Notes: generated from the letters alone by a model not told the origin. Shown: positions 1-5,782, counted from the stretch's first letter. The stretch is 6,605 bases of DNA from a bacterium (GCA_021850405.1 JAJZMA010000221.1:1-6605), one strand, 5' to 3'. Made by a program: numbers and translations.

Positions 1-160
1 CCGCTGTGCGCCAACCACTGCGCAAAACCAGATTATGAAGCTCCCATACCCCTGCTGGTTCTGCCGCACGCACCTGCCCCAGGGCCGAGCGCCAGCCTGC
101 CAGCCCTCGCCTTGCAAGGCACGCGGCCAGAAAGCCACAGAGTGGCCCTGGTGTCGGCAC
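1..160 (-). CDS. Possible 5' part of an unrecognised protein, cut by the left edge
   Basis: An open minus-strand frame runs from a GTG at 158-160 to the window edge (53 codons, no stop). A GGGAG Shine-Dalgarno-like site (166-170) sits 5 bases before the GTG, which is the best argument for it. The predicted peptide begins MPTPGPLCGFLAACLARR and continues into a Trp- and Arg-rich stretch (GVWELHNLVLRSGWRTA). I do not recognise a family. It would lie downstream of the GlsB-like gene in the same orientation, but a strong hairpin pair (193-226) lies between them. The opposite strand also has an open frame here (frame 1 from base 1 to a stop at 439-441), as often happens by chance in GC-rich DNA, so this call is weak. 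If it is not a gene, bases 1-192 hold only small inverted repeats, including the 12-base perfect palindrome GCCTTGCAAGGC at 109-120. Confidence 0.28.
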   Translation of the reverse strand, partial: MPTPGPLCGFLAACLARRGLAGWRSALGQVRAAEPAGVWELHNLVLRSGWRTA

Positions 161-192
161 CGTGGCTCCCTGCCTCAGACAGAGTACCGGTC

Positions 193-226
193 AGCGCCCT
201 GGCGCTCCTGGCCCGCCCGGGCCAGG
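193..226 (-). terminator. Tandem GC-rich hairpins directly after the GlsB-like gene
   Basis: One base after the TGA of the membrane-protein gene, the minus strand has a perfect 8-bp stem, CCTGGCCC/GGGCCAGG with a 4-base loop (207-226). A second small hairpin follows at once (193-206, AGCGC/GCGCT). The position right behind a stop codon suggests transcription termination or mRNA 3'-end protection. There is no U-tract, so it is not a classical intrinsic terminator. U-poor GC hairpins are common at 3' ends in high-GC genomes. Confidence 0.5.
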
Positions 227-227
227 A

Positions 228-524
228 TCAACTGGCAGCAGGAGGGGGTGAGGAGGAAGATGGCGTTGATGAGCCGGCAGAAAACCTGGTCAGCACTGCC
301 CAGCAGACTGCCACCGCCACGACTATGGCAAAAACAAGCGATCCCCACTTGCCAACAAATGACAGTACACCAAATATCTTGAGCCAGAGGAAGCCGCCTA
401 CCAGCGAGCCAACGACACCGCCAATGACGGGCCAGGTATAGGCCGATGTGTCTATCTTGCGGTAGGAAGCGAGTGAATACCCAGCCACCAGGCCAATAAC
501 AATGAAAGCTATAACGTGGAGCAT
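228..524 (-). CDS. GlsB/YeaQ/YmgE-type small membrane protein
   Basis: A 98-residue hydrophobic protein, about the usual size for this family (roughly 80-100 residues). Three membrane segments are visible: residues 1-20 (HVIAFIVIGLVAGYSLA), about 31-51 (WPVIGGVVGSLVGGFLWLKI) and about 60-81 (GSLVFAIVVAVAVCWAVL). The Gly-rich motif (IGGVVGSLVGG) in the second segment is typical of the transglycosylase-associated/GlsB family. The Ser/Pro/Ala tail from about residue 83 looks disordered and is probably lineage-specific. Members sit in the cytoplasmic membrane and are often linked to general stress response, but no biochemical activity is established. The ATG start is supported by GAGG about 6 bases upstream (531-534). 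It is the last clear gene of the minus-strand series, 272 bases downstream of the reductase, so it may have its own promoter. Confidence 0.8.
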   Translation of the reverse strand: MLHVIAFIVIGLVAGYSLASYRKIDTSAYTWPVIGGVVGSLVGGFLWLKIFGVLSFVGKWGSLVFAIVVAVAVCWAVLTRFSAGSSTPSSSSPPPAAS

Positions 525-539
525 GTCTTTCCTCTAGAA

Positions 540-569
540 CAGTTAACTGACAAACTGGAGCATCTCCAG
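540..569 (-). promoter_or_regulatory. Two adjacent palindromes upstream of the GlsB-like gene
   Basis: Within about 45 bases upstream of the ATG lie a perfect 10-base palindrome CAGTTAACTG (540-549) and a perfect 6-bp inverted repeat CTGGAG-3-CTCCAG (555-569). They could be operator half-sites for a regulator or a 5'-UTR hairpin just ahead of the ribosome binding site. No convincing -35/-10 pair is visible nearby. The rest of the 525-796 gap shows nothing I can name. Confidence 0.3.
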
Positions 570-796
570 ACTACCCGGCCATGGTACCAGCTTGCCATCA
601 CCTGGGGCCAACGCTGTGACGCTACTCCGCCCGCGCACTCACAGGAGAGGAGTGCTGCCTTCTGCAGGCTCTTTTGCGCACTGCAACAGACAGATACTGC
701 TGTGCCAGGTCTGCATTGTCCCTTGATGTTGCGAGTGTAAGGGATGTACGGGAGAGTCCGGGCCTGGCATATACACAAGGCTGCAGGGATCAAGAC

Positions 797-1591
797 TCAG
801 TCTTCCCGCCAGTACTGCTCCTCCTTGACATGGGAGTCTGGAACCATGGCGCGCACCATCAGCTGCCGCATCTTGTCAACCATCTGGGGGTTGCCGCAGA
901 GAAAGATCTCCACAGCTGCATGTTCCAGCCCAGCCTGATCCAGATATTTCCGCGCGATATCCTCCACCCTTCCGACCTCTCCGGTCCATGACGGCTCTGC
1001 CCAGGGACGACTTACGGTTGGAACATAGGCAAGATTGGGCAGCGTTGCTGCCCAGTGCTCCATCTCTTCCTGGTACACAAGGTCAAGACTGTTGCTGGCA
1101 CCATGCAGCACCAGAAGTGGTTGCGCATCCTCCACTGAGTCTTCTCCTTTAGCAGCAAGCATTCCCATGTGCCTGATAAAACTCAGAAACGGAGCAATGC
1201 CTGTGACTGTCGCCACCAGCATCCTTGGAGCATCAAAACCTGACAGGCCACGCAGAAACAGCCCCTTGGCACGCGGCCGGATCCAGACCTCTCCGCCTTC
1301 TGGCACGTCATAGAGCTGGGGAGTGAGCGCCCCGGAATCTACCCTTTCCAGGAAGAATTCAAGCTCCTCCTCGTGGGGAGCAGACACCATCGAATAGGGT
1401 CGCTCAATCATGCGGTCGCCATCCCGTACCGCAAGAGTGGCGTACTGCCCGGGGACAAACGGAATGGGCACCTCTGGCCGGACGCGTACCACCCAGAGCT
1501 CGTTGCCGATGTCCCTGCGGTACGAGATGGCCGCCCTTACATGCTTGGGTCCGGTTGCCGCAGCGGACCTGGGAGTGCCAACAAGAACCAA
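797..1591 (-). CDS. Ferredoxin-NADP+ reductase-like FAD/NAD(P) oxidoreductase
   Basis: A 264-residue single-chain flavoprotein reductase close in length to bacterial FNR/Fpr. The N-terminal beta-barrel FAD domain shows FVPGQYATL (45-53) and the FAD-binding RPYSMVSAP (64-72), where the Arg-x-Tyr-Ser motif contacts the flavin. GALTPQLYDVPEGGEVWIRP (88-106) follows. The nucleotide domain shows LVATVTGIAPFLSFIR (125-140) and LCGNPQMVD (231-239), and the chain ends EEQYWRED with a near-terminal aromatic as in FNRs. Such enzymes pass electrons between NAD(P)H and ferredoxin or flavodoxin in the cytoplasm. Oddities: the usual GTGIAPF reads VTGIAPF, and the usual HGxR-type segment reads HGASNS (163-168), which may alter NADP preference. 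No iron-sulfur cysteines are seen. The TTG start is chosen because GGAG (1597-1600) lies 5 bases before it; an in-frame TAA at 1601-1603 blocks any upstream start. The physiological partner is unknown. Confidence 0.85.
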   Translation of the reverse strand: MVLVGTPRSAAATGPKHVRAAISYRRDIGNELWVVRVRPEVPIPFVPGQYATLAVRDGDRMIERPYSMVSAPHEEELEFFLERVDSGALTPQLYDVPEGGEVWIRPRAKGLFLRGLSGFDAPRMLVATVTGIAPFLSFIRHMGMLAAKGEDSVEDAQPLLVLHGASNSLDLVYQEEMEHWAATLPNLAYVPTVSRPWAEPSWTGEVGRVEDIARKYLDQAGLEHAAVEIFLCGNPQMVDKMRQLMVRAMVPDSHVKEEQYWRED

Positions 1592-1600
1592 GTTAACTCC

Positions 1601-1642
1601 TTATCTGAAATCTGCCCCAGATAACAGCGGCCTGGGCTCCAT
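1601..1642 (-). CDS. 13-codon mini-ORF in frame with the reductase
   Basis: ATG at 1640-1642 opens MEPRPLLSGADFR and stops at TAA (1601-1603). It has the best Shine-Dalgarno of this gap, GGAGGG (1647-1652), 4 bases before the ATG. It is in the same frame as the reductase, whose TTG lies 9 bases beyond the TAA with a GGAG between them. It could be a leader peptide that delivers ribosomes to the reductase by reinitiation, or the original N-terminus separated by a nonsense change or sequencing error. Translation is inferred only from the ribosome site and spacing. Confidence 0.3.
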   Translation of the reverse strand: MEPRPLLSGADFR

Positions 1643-1710
1643 CACACCCTCCAGGTGGGGCCAAACCGCTGCGACTCTTCCTCCATGATGCCGCAAAGGC
1701 CACATTCCAT
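1642..1710 (-). CDS. Possible 22-residue CxxC peptide
   Basis: A short ORF reading MECGLCGIMEEESQRFGPTW then RV, ending at TGA (1642-1644). The stop overlaps the ATG of the next mini-ORF as TGATG, the classic arrangement for translational coupling. It contains one CxxC pair followed by an acidic run. Its own ribosome site is weak: GGAAGAG (1723-1729) lies 12 bases from the ATG, and an in-frame TTG at 1717-1719 is only 3 bases from it. I recognise no family. It may be a chance ORF in the 220-base gap between gatD and the reductase, which otherwise shows nothing clear. Confidence 0.2.
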   Translation of the reverse strand: MECGLCGIMEEESQRFGPTWRV

Positions 1711-1811
1711 GAGCGGCAATGGCTCTTCCAGGGGAAGGAGCCAAAAGCTCCACACCGGATGCGGGCGCTGCCGGGCCGCTCACCCTATTGCGCACGCGGC
1801 GGGCATCCCGG

Positions 1812-2603
1812 TCAGGCACGGGCAACCGCTTTTCTTCCCTTTTCAGCCATGGCTATCGCAACCGCGCTTCGCTGGGCCGCCAACTCAACTGTGTCATCCA
1901 GATCGGCCAGCGGCCCGATCCATGCCTTGTCCCGGTGGCGCAGACCGGCTGCCAGCAGCCAGTCTGCCACTCTGGGATTTCGTGGCAGAAAGGATCCATG
2001 AAGGTAGGTCCCGATGACGTTGCCCTGCACTGCTCCTTCCGTCCCATCCACACCGTTGTTTCCTCCCCCAACCAGTACCCGGCCAAGGGGGGCGACGCCG
2101 CTGCCCAGCCAGGTATTGCCGCCATGATTCTCGAATCCGGCCAGGGGAACCGGGCCCAGACCAAGCGCTTCTCCTGCCTCAACCACTACATTGCCTATCC
2201 AGCGTCCCTCACCTGCTGTAGTTGTGCCATCGATAAGGCCTATCCCCTCCAGCACCTTTCCATGCGCATCACTGTATGCATGCCCCAGCAGCTGGTATCC
2301 GCCACAGACAGCCAGGATCGCTGCACCGGAAGTTACTGCCGACACCAGCTGGCTGCGCTTGCCCAGCAGGTCAAGGTACATCCGCGACTGGTCCAGGTCC
2401 TGCCCGCCACCGATAAAAAAGATATCCACTTCCCGAGCGTCCCAGCTGCCTTCACCCAGCTCCACCACCTCGACCGGAATGTTCCTCCAGGCCGCCCGGT
2501 TGCGCAGGGCAATCACATTACCCAAATCGCCATAGATGTTCATGAGATCTGGGTACAGATGACCAATCCTGAGAGGACGTGCAGTTGCCTCCATCCTAGC
2601 CAT
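1812..2603 (-). CDS. gatD: Lipid II isoglutaminyl synthase, glutaminase subunit GatD
   Basis: A 263-residue class I (triad-type) glutamine amidotransferase of the CobB/CobQ-like group, near the usual GatD length. It releases ammonia from glutamine for MurT, which amidates the D-glutamate of lipid II on the cytoplasmic membrane face. The N-terminus IGHLYPDLMNIYGDLGN (13-29) is diagnostic for GatD. FIGGGQDLDQS (63-73), the nucleophile in LAVCGGYQLLG (Cys100), GFENHGG (156-162) and the catalytic His202 in GTYLHG follow in order. The third catalytic residue is not expected here; in characterised complexes an Asp from MurT helps. The ATG at 2601-2603 is chosen because GGAGGG lies 7 bases upstream and family homology begins a few residues in; the frame is open upstream to 2792, but that is the shadow of murT. 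It overlaps the murT stop by 8 bases, indicating coupled synthesis of a MurT-GatD heterodimer. Confidence is high. Confidence 0.94.
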   Translation of the reverse strand: MARMEATARPLRIGHLYPDLMNIYGDLGNVIALRNRAAWRNIPVEVVELGEGSWDAREVDIFFIGGGQDLDQSRMYLDLLGKRSQLVSAVTSGAAILAVCGGYQLLGHAYSDAHGKVLEGIGLIDGTTTAGEGRWIGNVVVEAGEALGLGPVPLAGFENHGGNTWLGSGVAPLGRVLVGGGNNGVDGTEGAVQGNVIGTYLHGSFLPRNPRVADWLLAAGLRHRDKAWIGPLADLDDTVELAAQRSAVAIAMAEKGRKAVARA

Positions 2604-4080
2604 GTACTTTCCCTCCGGGAATAGGCTGCTCACCTGGCGCAGCAGTAACCGCTGCATCAGGTGTGTTACCTGGCAAAGGCACCCCCTTCGCTGCAGGCGC
2701 CGCCCAGTACCGCCCAACTGCCCCGCGCCGCTCCACAACCTGCCGCAGCGAGAGCATGGCTGTATAGGTGGGGATGACTGCAATGCGGTCATCCTGCGCG
2801 CGCTGGCAGGAAACCGCCATCGCCTTTTCCGGATCCGGCTCTACCAGGACGGTCCCACTCCTGATGCCAGCGTACTTCAAGCGCAGTGCCAGATCCATGG
2901 CCCGCGAGCCCGAGACCACAACAAGGTCTGGTGCAGAGCTTGCCAGCCGCTCAAAGTCCACATCCCAGATCCATGAGACATCTCTCCCGTCTGCTATGCC
3001 GTCATTTAGCGCCAGCAGATAGTTGTGGTAGATCCCCGATTCAATGGTTGTTCTAAACACCTCGTCCATGCCGGTGGGATTTTTTGCAAGAAAGAAGCGG
3101 AACTGCTTTCCATCGAGCAAAAACTGCTCCTGGCGCCCAAATACAGGTACAAAGTCATGCAGCGCCGTTGCAATCACGTCATCTGGGACACCGAGCTGCC
3201 TGCACGCTGCCACTGCAGCCAGGACGTTGTATACGTTATAGACTCCGCCAATCTGACACTGCAGATGCAATCCATCCCCAAGCGTAACGTCCATCTGGTC
3301 CACATCTGCGTCTACTAACGCTGCAGACACTTGCGCCTGTGGGCGCACAAATCCACAACCTGGACAGTGATAGTCACCGCAGTGTGCCAGCACGACGCCA
3401 GAAAATTCCATCCTGCGCTGGCATCTCGGGCAAAAGCGTGCATCTGCCACCCTGGGCAGGGAGGCCGACATGACCGACCTGGCATCCACTCCAAAGGTGA
3501 CTGCTGCCACGCCTTCCGGAACAAGCGCGACGACCGATGGATCGTCGCAATTGACTACGAGGCGGGTCTGCTTGCCAAGCCTGGAGATACCCCTGCCCAC
3601 TGCCGCTGCCGTACTGTTCAGCTCACCAGATCGGTCCAGCTGGTCACGCAGAAAGTTGAGCACTACTGCACACGACGGCTCCAGCTCGGCAACCACACCC
3701 GGAAACGCAAGCTCATCCACCTCAAATACTCCCATCTCACTGACCGGGACCCCTGAGAGTGTGCAGTCTGCCAGGAGAGCTGCCGTCACACCGAAAGCCA
3801 GATTGGCGCCAGAAGAGTTGGAAACAACAGAGATGCCAGCCTGCCGGCAGATAGCAGTGATTAGCCCGGCAGTCGTCGTTTTTCCGTTCGTGCCGGTGAC
3901 CACTACACATCCCCGGCGCAAACCACCTGAAATCGCACGGTTGATCCCAGGGTCGATTGCACGGGCAACATCCCCGGGAATCGTGGTTCCTCCTCCCCGG
4001 CCCAGCAGGCGGCTTGCAGCTCCAGCTGCCTTCCCTGCAGCTACCGCTGCTACTGTCCGAAGCGAATTCTGTGCAATCAC
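2596..4080 (-). CDS. murT: Lipid II isoglutaminyl synthase, Mur-ligase-like subunit MurT
   Basis: With the GTG at 4078-4080 the product is 494 residues. It activates the D-Glu alpha-carboxylate of lipid II with ATP and amidates it with ammonia from GatD. The Mur-ligase central domain shows the P-loop TGTNGKTTT (62-70, Lys67) and NFLRDQLDRSGEL (142-154). An inserted zinc ribbon follows, with CPRC (217-220) and CPGC (239-242) plus an extra Cys234, a hallmark separating MurT from MurE/MurF. The C-terminal DUF1727 domain shows LAKNPTGMDEVFR (331-343), NDGIADGRDVSWIWD (359-373) and SGSRAMDLALRLKYAG; the Asp that assists GatD in characterised complexes belongs to this domain. About 40 Pro/Ala/Gly-rich residues extend the C-terminus. 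The start is uncertain: the frame is open to 4308 inside ispE, but homology begins near the GTG (VAAVAAGKAAGAASRLLGRG). Only a weak GGA precedes it. It follows ispE by 71 bases. Confidence 0.93.
   Translation of the reverse strand: MIAQNSLRTVAAVAAGKAAGAASRLLGRGGGTTIPGDVARAIDPGINRAISGGLRRGCVVVTGTNGKTTTAGLITAICRQAGISVVSNSSGANLAFGVTAALLADCTLSGVPVSEMGVFEVDELAFPGVVAELEPSCAVVLNFLRDQLDRSGELNSTAAAVGRGISRLGKQTRLVVNCDDPSVVALVPEGVAAVTFGVDARSVMSASLPRVADARFCPRCQRRMEFSGVVLAHCGDYHCPGCGFVRPQAQVSAALVDADVDQMDVTLGDGLHLQCQIGGVYNVYNVLAAVAACRQLGVPDDVIATALHDFVPVFGRQEQFLLDGKQFRFFLAKNPTGMDEVFRTTIESGIYHNYLLALNDGIADGRDVSWIWDVDFERLASSAPDLVVVSGSRAMDLALRLKYAGIRSGTVLVEPDPEKAMAVSCQRAQDDRIAVIPTYTAMLSLRQVVERRGAVGRYWAAPAAKGVPLPGNTPDAAVTAAPGEQPIPGGKVHG
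2611..2616 (-). promoter_or_regulatory. Shine-Dalgarno site of gatD inside murT
   Basis: GGAGGG lies 7 bases before the gatD ATG and within the last codons of murT. It fixes the gatD start at 2603 rather than at the next ATG (2592-2594), and explains how gatD is translated despite overlapping the murT stop. Confidence 0.75.
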
Positions 4081-4151
4081 TGCAGGTCCAACGATGACAG
4101 ACGCCAGACCGTCACGGTGTACCCTGCCAAAATAGCCGTTCCCATGCCGCC

Positions 4152-5030
4152 TCAGCCAAACCCTGGGCAGCCGGCCAAGGCGTAGCCCAGCGCCTGGGCC
4201 ACCCACGCAGGAAGACCCAGCGCCTGCGCCTTCCTGCATGCGTCCCTGGCCTCTGCCTCTTTCGAAGACGCCAGAAACACTGCGCCCCCCGAGCCTGTAA
4301 CTGCCCATGGCGCGCCATCCTGACGCAAACGCTTGAGCTTTGCACCAATTTCAGGAGCCGTCGCAATCGCTGCTCGTTCAAGGGCGCTGCCCATCAGGGA
4401 GGGGTCAACCTCCCCACGTGCAAGCAACTCCACCAGTCTGGTAGTTCGACTCCCATCTGACAAATCTGCGGGCTGCACCATGCCAAAGGCAGCGCCCGTG
4501 TCTACCGTACCGGCAACGGCAATTGCAAACCAGATGGCTGGAGCCCGTACACGCACAACTTTCTCCCCCCGCCCACGGATTCTCACTGCGGTCCCGCACT
4601 GGAAGAGGGGAACATCACTGCCAAGTGAGAGCAACTCGTCCGTAGAAAACCGCTCTGGAGGAGCCAGCGCAAAAAGGACGCTTGCGGCATCTGATGAACC
4701 TCCACCAAGGCCAGCCCTGGCGGGAATACGTTTGTGGAGCCAGCTGACTTGCAGCTCTCCCTCCGCCTGTCGACCCGCAGTCCCGAGGCGGAGCGCCTGG
4801 GCGGCCAGATTGGTAGCATCCGCTGGCGCCTGGGAGGCAAACGGCCCTGTGAGCTGGATGGGAGGGCCGGGCTCTGAGGGGTTCCTGTGCGACGGCTGCA
4901 GTGAGATTCCCACAAGATCCCGGATAGAAATCAGAACCACAAGCGAATCCAGGTCATGCCAGCCGCCTGGCAGTTTTCCCCGGATCTCCAGCGACAGATT
5001 GAGCTTGGCGTAAGCGGGAACCACCAGCAT
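4152..5030 (-). CDS. ispE: 4-diphosphocytidyl-2-C-methyl-D-erythritol kinase
   Basis: A 292-residue GHMP-family kinase, of normal IspE length. It phosphorylates the 2-hydroxyl of CDP-methylerythritol with ATP, the fourth step of the MEP pathway to isopentenyl and dimethylallyl diphosphate. Seen in order: AYAKLNLSLEI (6-16, catalytic-site Lys9), GGWHDLDSL (22-30; Trp where Tyr is usual), the ATP loop PARAGLGGGSSDAAS (103-117, with catalytic Asp114), GSDVPLF (137-143) and the third GHMP motif VTGSGGAVF. The segment between Asp114 and GSDVP is shorter than in typical family members and lacks the LNxLW-like part. The ATG at 5028-5030 is chosen because it places the APAKxNL-type motif at the usual distance. 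No Shine-Dalgarno is visible; the upstream ATG at 5061-5063 and an in-frame GTG at 5046-5048 are alternatives. It heads the minus-strand series, suggesting a supply role for undecaprenyl phosphate ahead of murT-gatD. Confidence 0.93.
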   Translation of the reverse strand: MLVVPAYAKLNLSLEIRGKLPGGWHDLDSLVVLISIRDLVGISLQPSHRNPSEPGPPIQLTGPFASQAPADATNLAAQALRLGTAGRQAEGELQVSWLHKRIPARAGLGGGSSDAASVLFALAPPERFSTDELLSLGSDVPLFQCGTAVRIRGRGEKVVRVRAPAIWFAIAVAGTVDTGAAFGMVQPADLSDGSRTTRLVELLARGEVDPSLMGSALERAAIATAPEIGAKLKRLRQDGAPWAVTGSGGAVFLASSKEAEARDACRKAQALGLPAWVAQALGYALAGCPGFG

Positions 5031-5097
5031 GGGATTATGGTGACACACCCTGCCGCAGTGCATACCATCCGCGATAACTGTGTGCGGGGGATCGAGT

Positions 5098-5106
5098 TGA
5101 TATACT
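5098..5106 (+). promoter_or_regulatory. Extended -10 promoter for rpsT
   Basis: TGATATACT fits an extended -10 (TG-n-TATACT, five of six bases of the hexamer). No good -35 is seen 16-18 bases upstream, which extended -10 promoters tolerate. Transcription would begin near 5113, giving a leader of about 65 bases. That leader contains a GGCAG (5125-5129)/CTGCC (5151-5155) inverted repeat, and S20 synthesis is autoregulated in some bacteria, but no binding site can be assigned. Confidence 0.5.
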
Positions 5107-5167
5107 TTGCAGGTAGTCAGGACCGGCAGGCGCCCCAGGATGGAGAGTTTCTGCCTAAAAACACACC

Positions 5168-5172
5168 AGGAG
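5168..5172 (+). promoter_or_regulatory. Shine-Dalgarno site fixing the GTG start of rpsT
   Basis: AGGAG ends 5 bases before the GTG at 5178-5180. The following codons read ANSRSAKKR, the expected N-terminus of S20, so the GTG start is secure. Confidence 0.8.
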
Positions 5173-5177
5173 AATAA

Positions 5178-5636
5178 GTGGCCAATTCCCGTTCAGCAAA
5201 GAAGCGTATCCGTGCCAATGAGGCAAAACATATTCGCAACCGTACGGTACGATCCGCCGTGCGTACACGGGTGGCAACGGTGCGCAAGCTGGCTGTGTCA
5301 GGAACTGCCGCTGCCTCCGAGCTGACAGCACAGCTCATAACTGCAGTGAGCTCCCTTGACAAGGCAGCAGAGAAAGGAATCCTCCACAGGAACAATGTCG
5401 CCCGTCGCAAGAGTCGGCTCATGGCACAGATAGCAGCGATCATGAAGGCTGCTGAGGGAGATGCCGATGCAGTTGAGGTGGCTACCGCAAAGGTGGCTGG
5501 CAGGACAGTACGCAAACCTGTAGCTGCGGCAAAAGCAGTGCGCACCAGAACAAGGACAACCGCCAGCGCTACGACAAAAAAGACCACCTCCACCGCCAGG
5601 AAGACACCCGCCAAGGCGCCTGCGAAAAAAGCCTGA
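5178..5636 (+). CDS. rpsT: 30S ribosomal protein S20 with a long basic tail
   Basis: A 152-residue protein. Residues 1-88 are the S20 core, which folds as a three-helix bundle on 16S rRNA in the 30S body: MANSRSAKKRIRANE at the start, RNRTVRSAVRTRVATVRK (20-37) and the diagnostic AAEKGILHRNNVARRKSRL (63-81). Ordinary S20 is about 85-90 residues. Here about 64 more follow: a short acidic patch (AAEGDADAVE, 91-100), then a Lys/Arg/Ala/Thr-rich low-complexity tail ending KTPAKAPAKKA, like histone-H1-type bacterial tails. The tail is probably disordered and may bind rRNA or DNA. GTG start with AGGAG. It is divergent from ispE (147-base gap) and convergent with holA. The core call is certain; the tail's function is not known. 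Confidence 0.96.
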   Translation: MANSRSAKKRIRANEAKHIRNRTVRSAVRTRVATVRKLAVSGTAAASELTAQLITAVSSLDKAAEKGILHRNNVARRKSRLMAQIAAIMKAAEGDADAVEVATAKVAGRTVRKPVAAAKAVRTRTRTTASATTKKTTSTARKTPAKAPAKKA

Positions 5637-5710
5637 CCCGGCCTCAGGGGGGACAGGACGCTCACTGCCACTCCGTCCATACTGGACCAGGTGCTGGATA
5701 CGGCGTGCGA

Positions 5711-5741
5711 GGCCAACGCTCTATTCGCTGGCCACAGCCAG
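5711..5741. terminator. Weak hairpins between convergent rpsT and holA
   Basis: The 146-base gap between the two convergent stop codons contains two mutually exclusive hairpins: GGCCA/TGGCC (5711-5715 with 5729-5733) and CTGGC/GCCAG (5728-5732 with 5737-5741). One or both could limit transcription from either side. No U-tract follows on either strand, so this is only a positional guess. Confidence 0.2.
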
Positions 5742-5782
5742 GAGCCTGACAGACCTTACCAGGGCCTTCTGGTCCGCACTGA

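Noticed and set aside
1..441. Plus-strand frame 1, open from the edge, as a possible C-terminus of a convergent gene
   Set aside because: It would run through most of the GlsB-like gene on the other strand, which has clear membrane segments and a ribosome site. The Pro/Ala/Ser-rich peptide shows no family features. It cannot be fully excluded for bases 1-190.
1719..2624. A 301-codon plus-strand open frame
   Set aside because: It lies antisense to gatD, whose motifs and ribosome site are unambiguous, and its own peptide has no recognisable domain.
3470..4135. Plus-strand frame of 221 codons
   Set aside because: Antisense to murT, with Ser/Thr/Pro-rich composition typical of a shadow frame.
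4081..4308. N-terminal extension of murT into ispE
   Set aside because: The extra 76 residues (Gly/Arg-rich) are ispE read in another frame; family homology begins near the GTG at 4080.
4333..5013. Plus-strand frame of 226 codons
   Set aside because: Antisense to ispE; no domain is visible and the ispE motifs are complete.
5034..5039. CATAAT on the minus strand as the ispE -10 element
   Set aside because: It lies only 3 bases before the chosen ATG and has no matching -35. It would require a leaderless start inside the gene, for which there is no other evidence.
5632..5648. CCTGA/TCAGG stem over the rpsT stop codon as a terminator
   Set aside because: Only 5 bp with a 7-base loop, no U-tract, and it overlaps the coding end.
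5117..5716. A 199-codon minus-strand frame that looks like a multi-pass membrane protein
   Set aside because: It is antisense to rpsT. The hydrophobic runs come from reading Lys/Ala/Thr codons of the S20 tail backwards.
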